NCBI RefSeq assembly: GCF_026802175.1
Contig: NZ_CP113797.1
Coordinates: 2,147,026 to 2,211,025, forward strand
Source of the DNA: Thermocoleostomius sinensis A174
GTDB taxonomy: Bacteria > Cyanobacteriota > Cyanobacteriia > Elainellales > Elainellaceae
Direction: 5' to 3'
DNA: 64,000 nucleotides
Below, piece after piece: positions 63,719 to 64,000 of the stretch; position 1 is the first letter of the stretch, and every line of letters starts with the position of its first letter. The notes beneath the pieces are model-generated. The model searched no databases, was not told where the DNA came from, and saw nothing but the letters and a program-made list of their open reading frames with translations. A program made the translations under genes and the position numbers.

Positions 63719-64000
63719 AGTTTTTGTCCGTTGATTCGGAAGTAGAAAAGAAGCTTATCTATGTGAGGTAGAGGCAAAAGTTACGAAAAGCCAAGATCGA
63801 CACAAATAAGCTCACCCATGAGTCTTCTGCTATTGATAATAGCTAATCCACCCATTCTTGAACCGATCGTCTTTGTTTGAGCAGAGACACCAATATTCTC
63901 GAAACCCTATCCTAAAACGCTAAATATCGCGCCTCCTTTTCTTTTCTATAGAAAAGAACCTTTAAAGAATTGGAACATCACCCAATTTCAAACGTGCGTG
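63719..64000. other. Upstream region of pilM to window edge
   Basis: AT-rich; no gene seen. It should hold the promoter of the pilMNOQ group. A TATAGAAAAG word near 63946 lies next to a run of TTTTCTTTTC, forming a small palindrome CTTTTCTATAGAAAAG. Confidence 0.35.

Overview
The window is chromosomal DNA of a cyanobacterium. The evidence is a phycobilisome core gene (apcF), zeta-carotene desaturase (zds), cyanobacterial Rps1b, a DUF1517 protein, AMIN-domain outer-membrane proteins, a GlgA of the cyanobacterial type, and many copies of the HIP1 octamer GCGATCGC (for example at 1252 and 5532). Gene content and dispersed repeats suggest a filamentous Leptolyngbya-like lineage, but that placement is an inference.

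Layout. 1-1.4 kb: end of an AI-2E/PerM-type permease, a lipoprotein and a small unknown gene. 2.2-8.9 kb: gltB and gltD (glutamate synthase), separated by a reverse-strand four-helix-bundle gene lying between short repeats. 9-16 kb: a DUF1517 protein, a mutarotase-like enzyme, zds, a DrrA-type ABC ATPase and the heme A genes ctaB and ctaA. 16.7-22.4 kb: apcF, then a siderophore-iron cluster of lipoprotein, TonB receptor and AraC regulator, with a 21-bp-phased direct repeat upstream of the receptor. 22.5-31.8 kb: ilvD, rps1b, an SDR, a VOC protein, a response regulator, a CobW-type GTPase and a histidine kinase with an ETR1-like ethylene-binding domain. 32-36 kb: a large DUF4347/lectin/repeat/RTX secreted protein. 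36.5-43.3 kb: a gamma-glutamyltransferase, then the translation cluster rplS, tRNA-Trp, secE, nusG, rplK, rplA, L10 leader, rplJ, rplL, followed by tsaB. 43.4-51 kb: mixed housekeeping and unknown genes, including a Zur-type regulator, an HdrB-like protein and a broken Uma2 gene. 51-57 kb: a three-gene reverse-strand group (histidine kinase and two paralogous P-loop NTPases) whose 3' end meets a likely forward-strand structured RNA. 57-63.7 kb: glgA, then the type IV pilus genes pilM, pilN, pilO and pilQ.

Most of the window is core chromosome. The parts most worth a second look are the ethylene-receptor-like kinase, the kinase plus twin-NTPase group with the RNA at its end, the phased operator in the iron cluster, the insertion splitting gltB from gltD, and a dispersed palindromic repeat family present in four intergenic regions.
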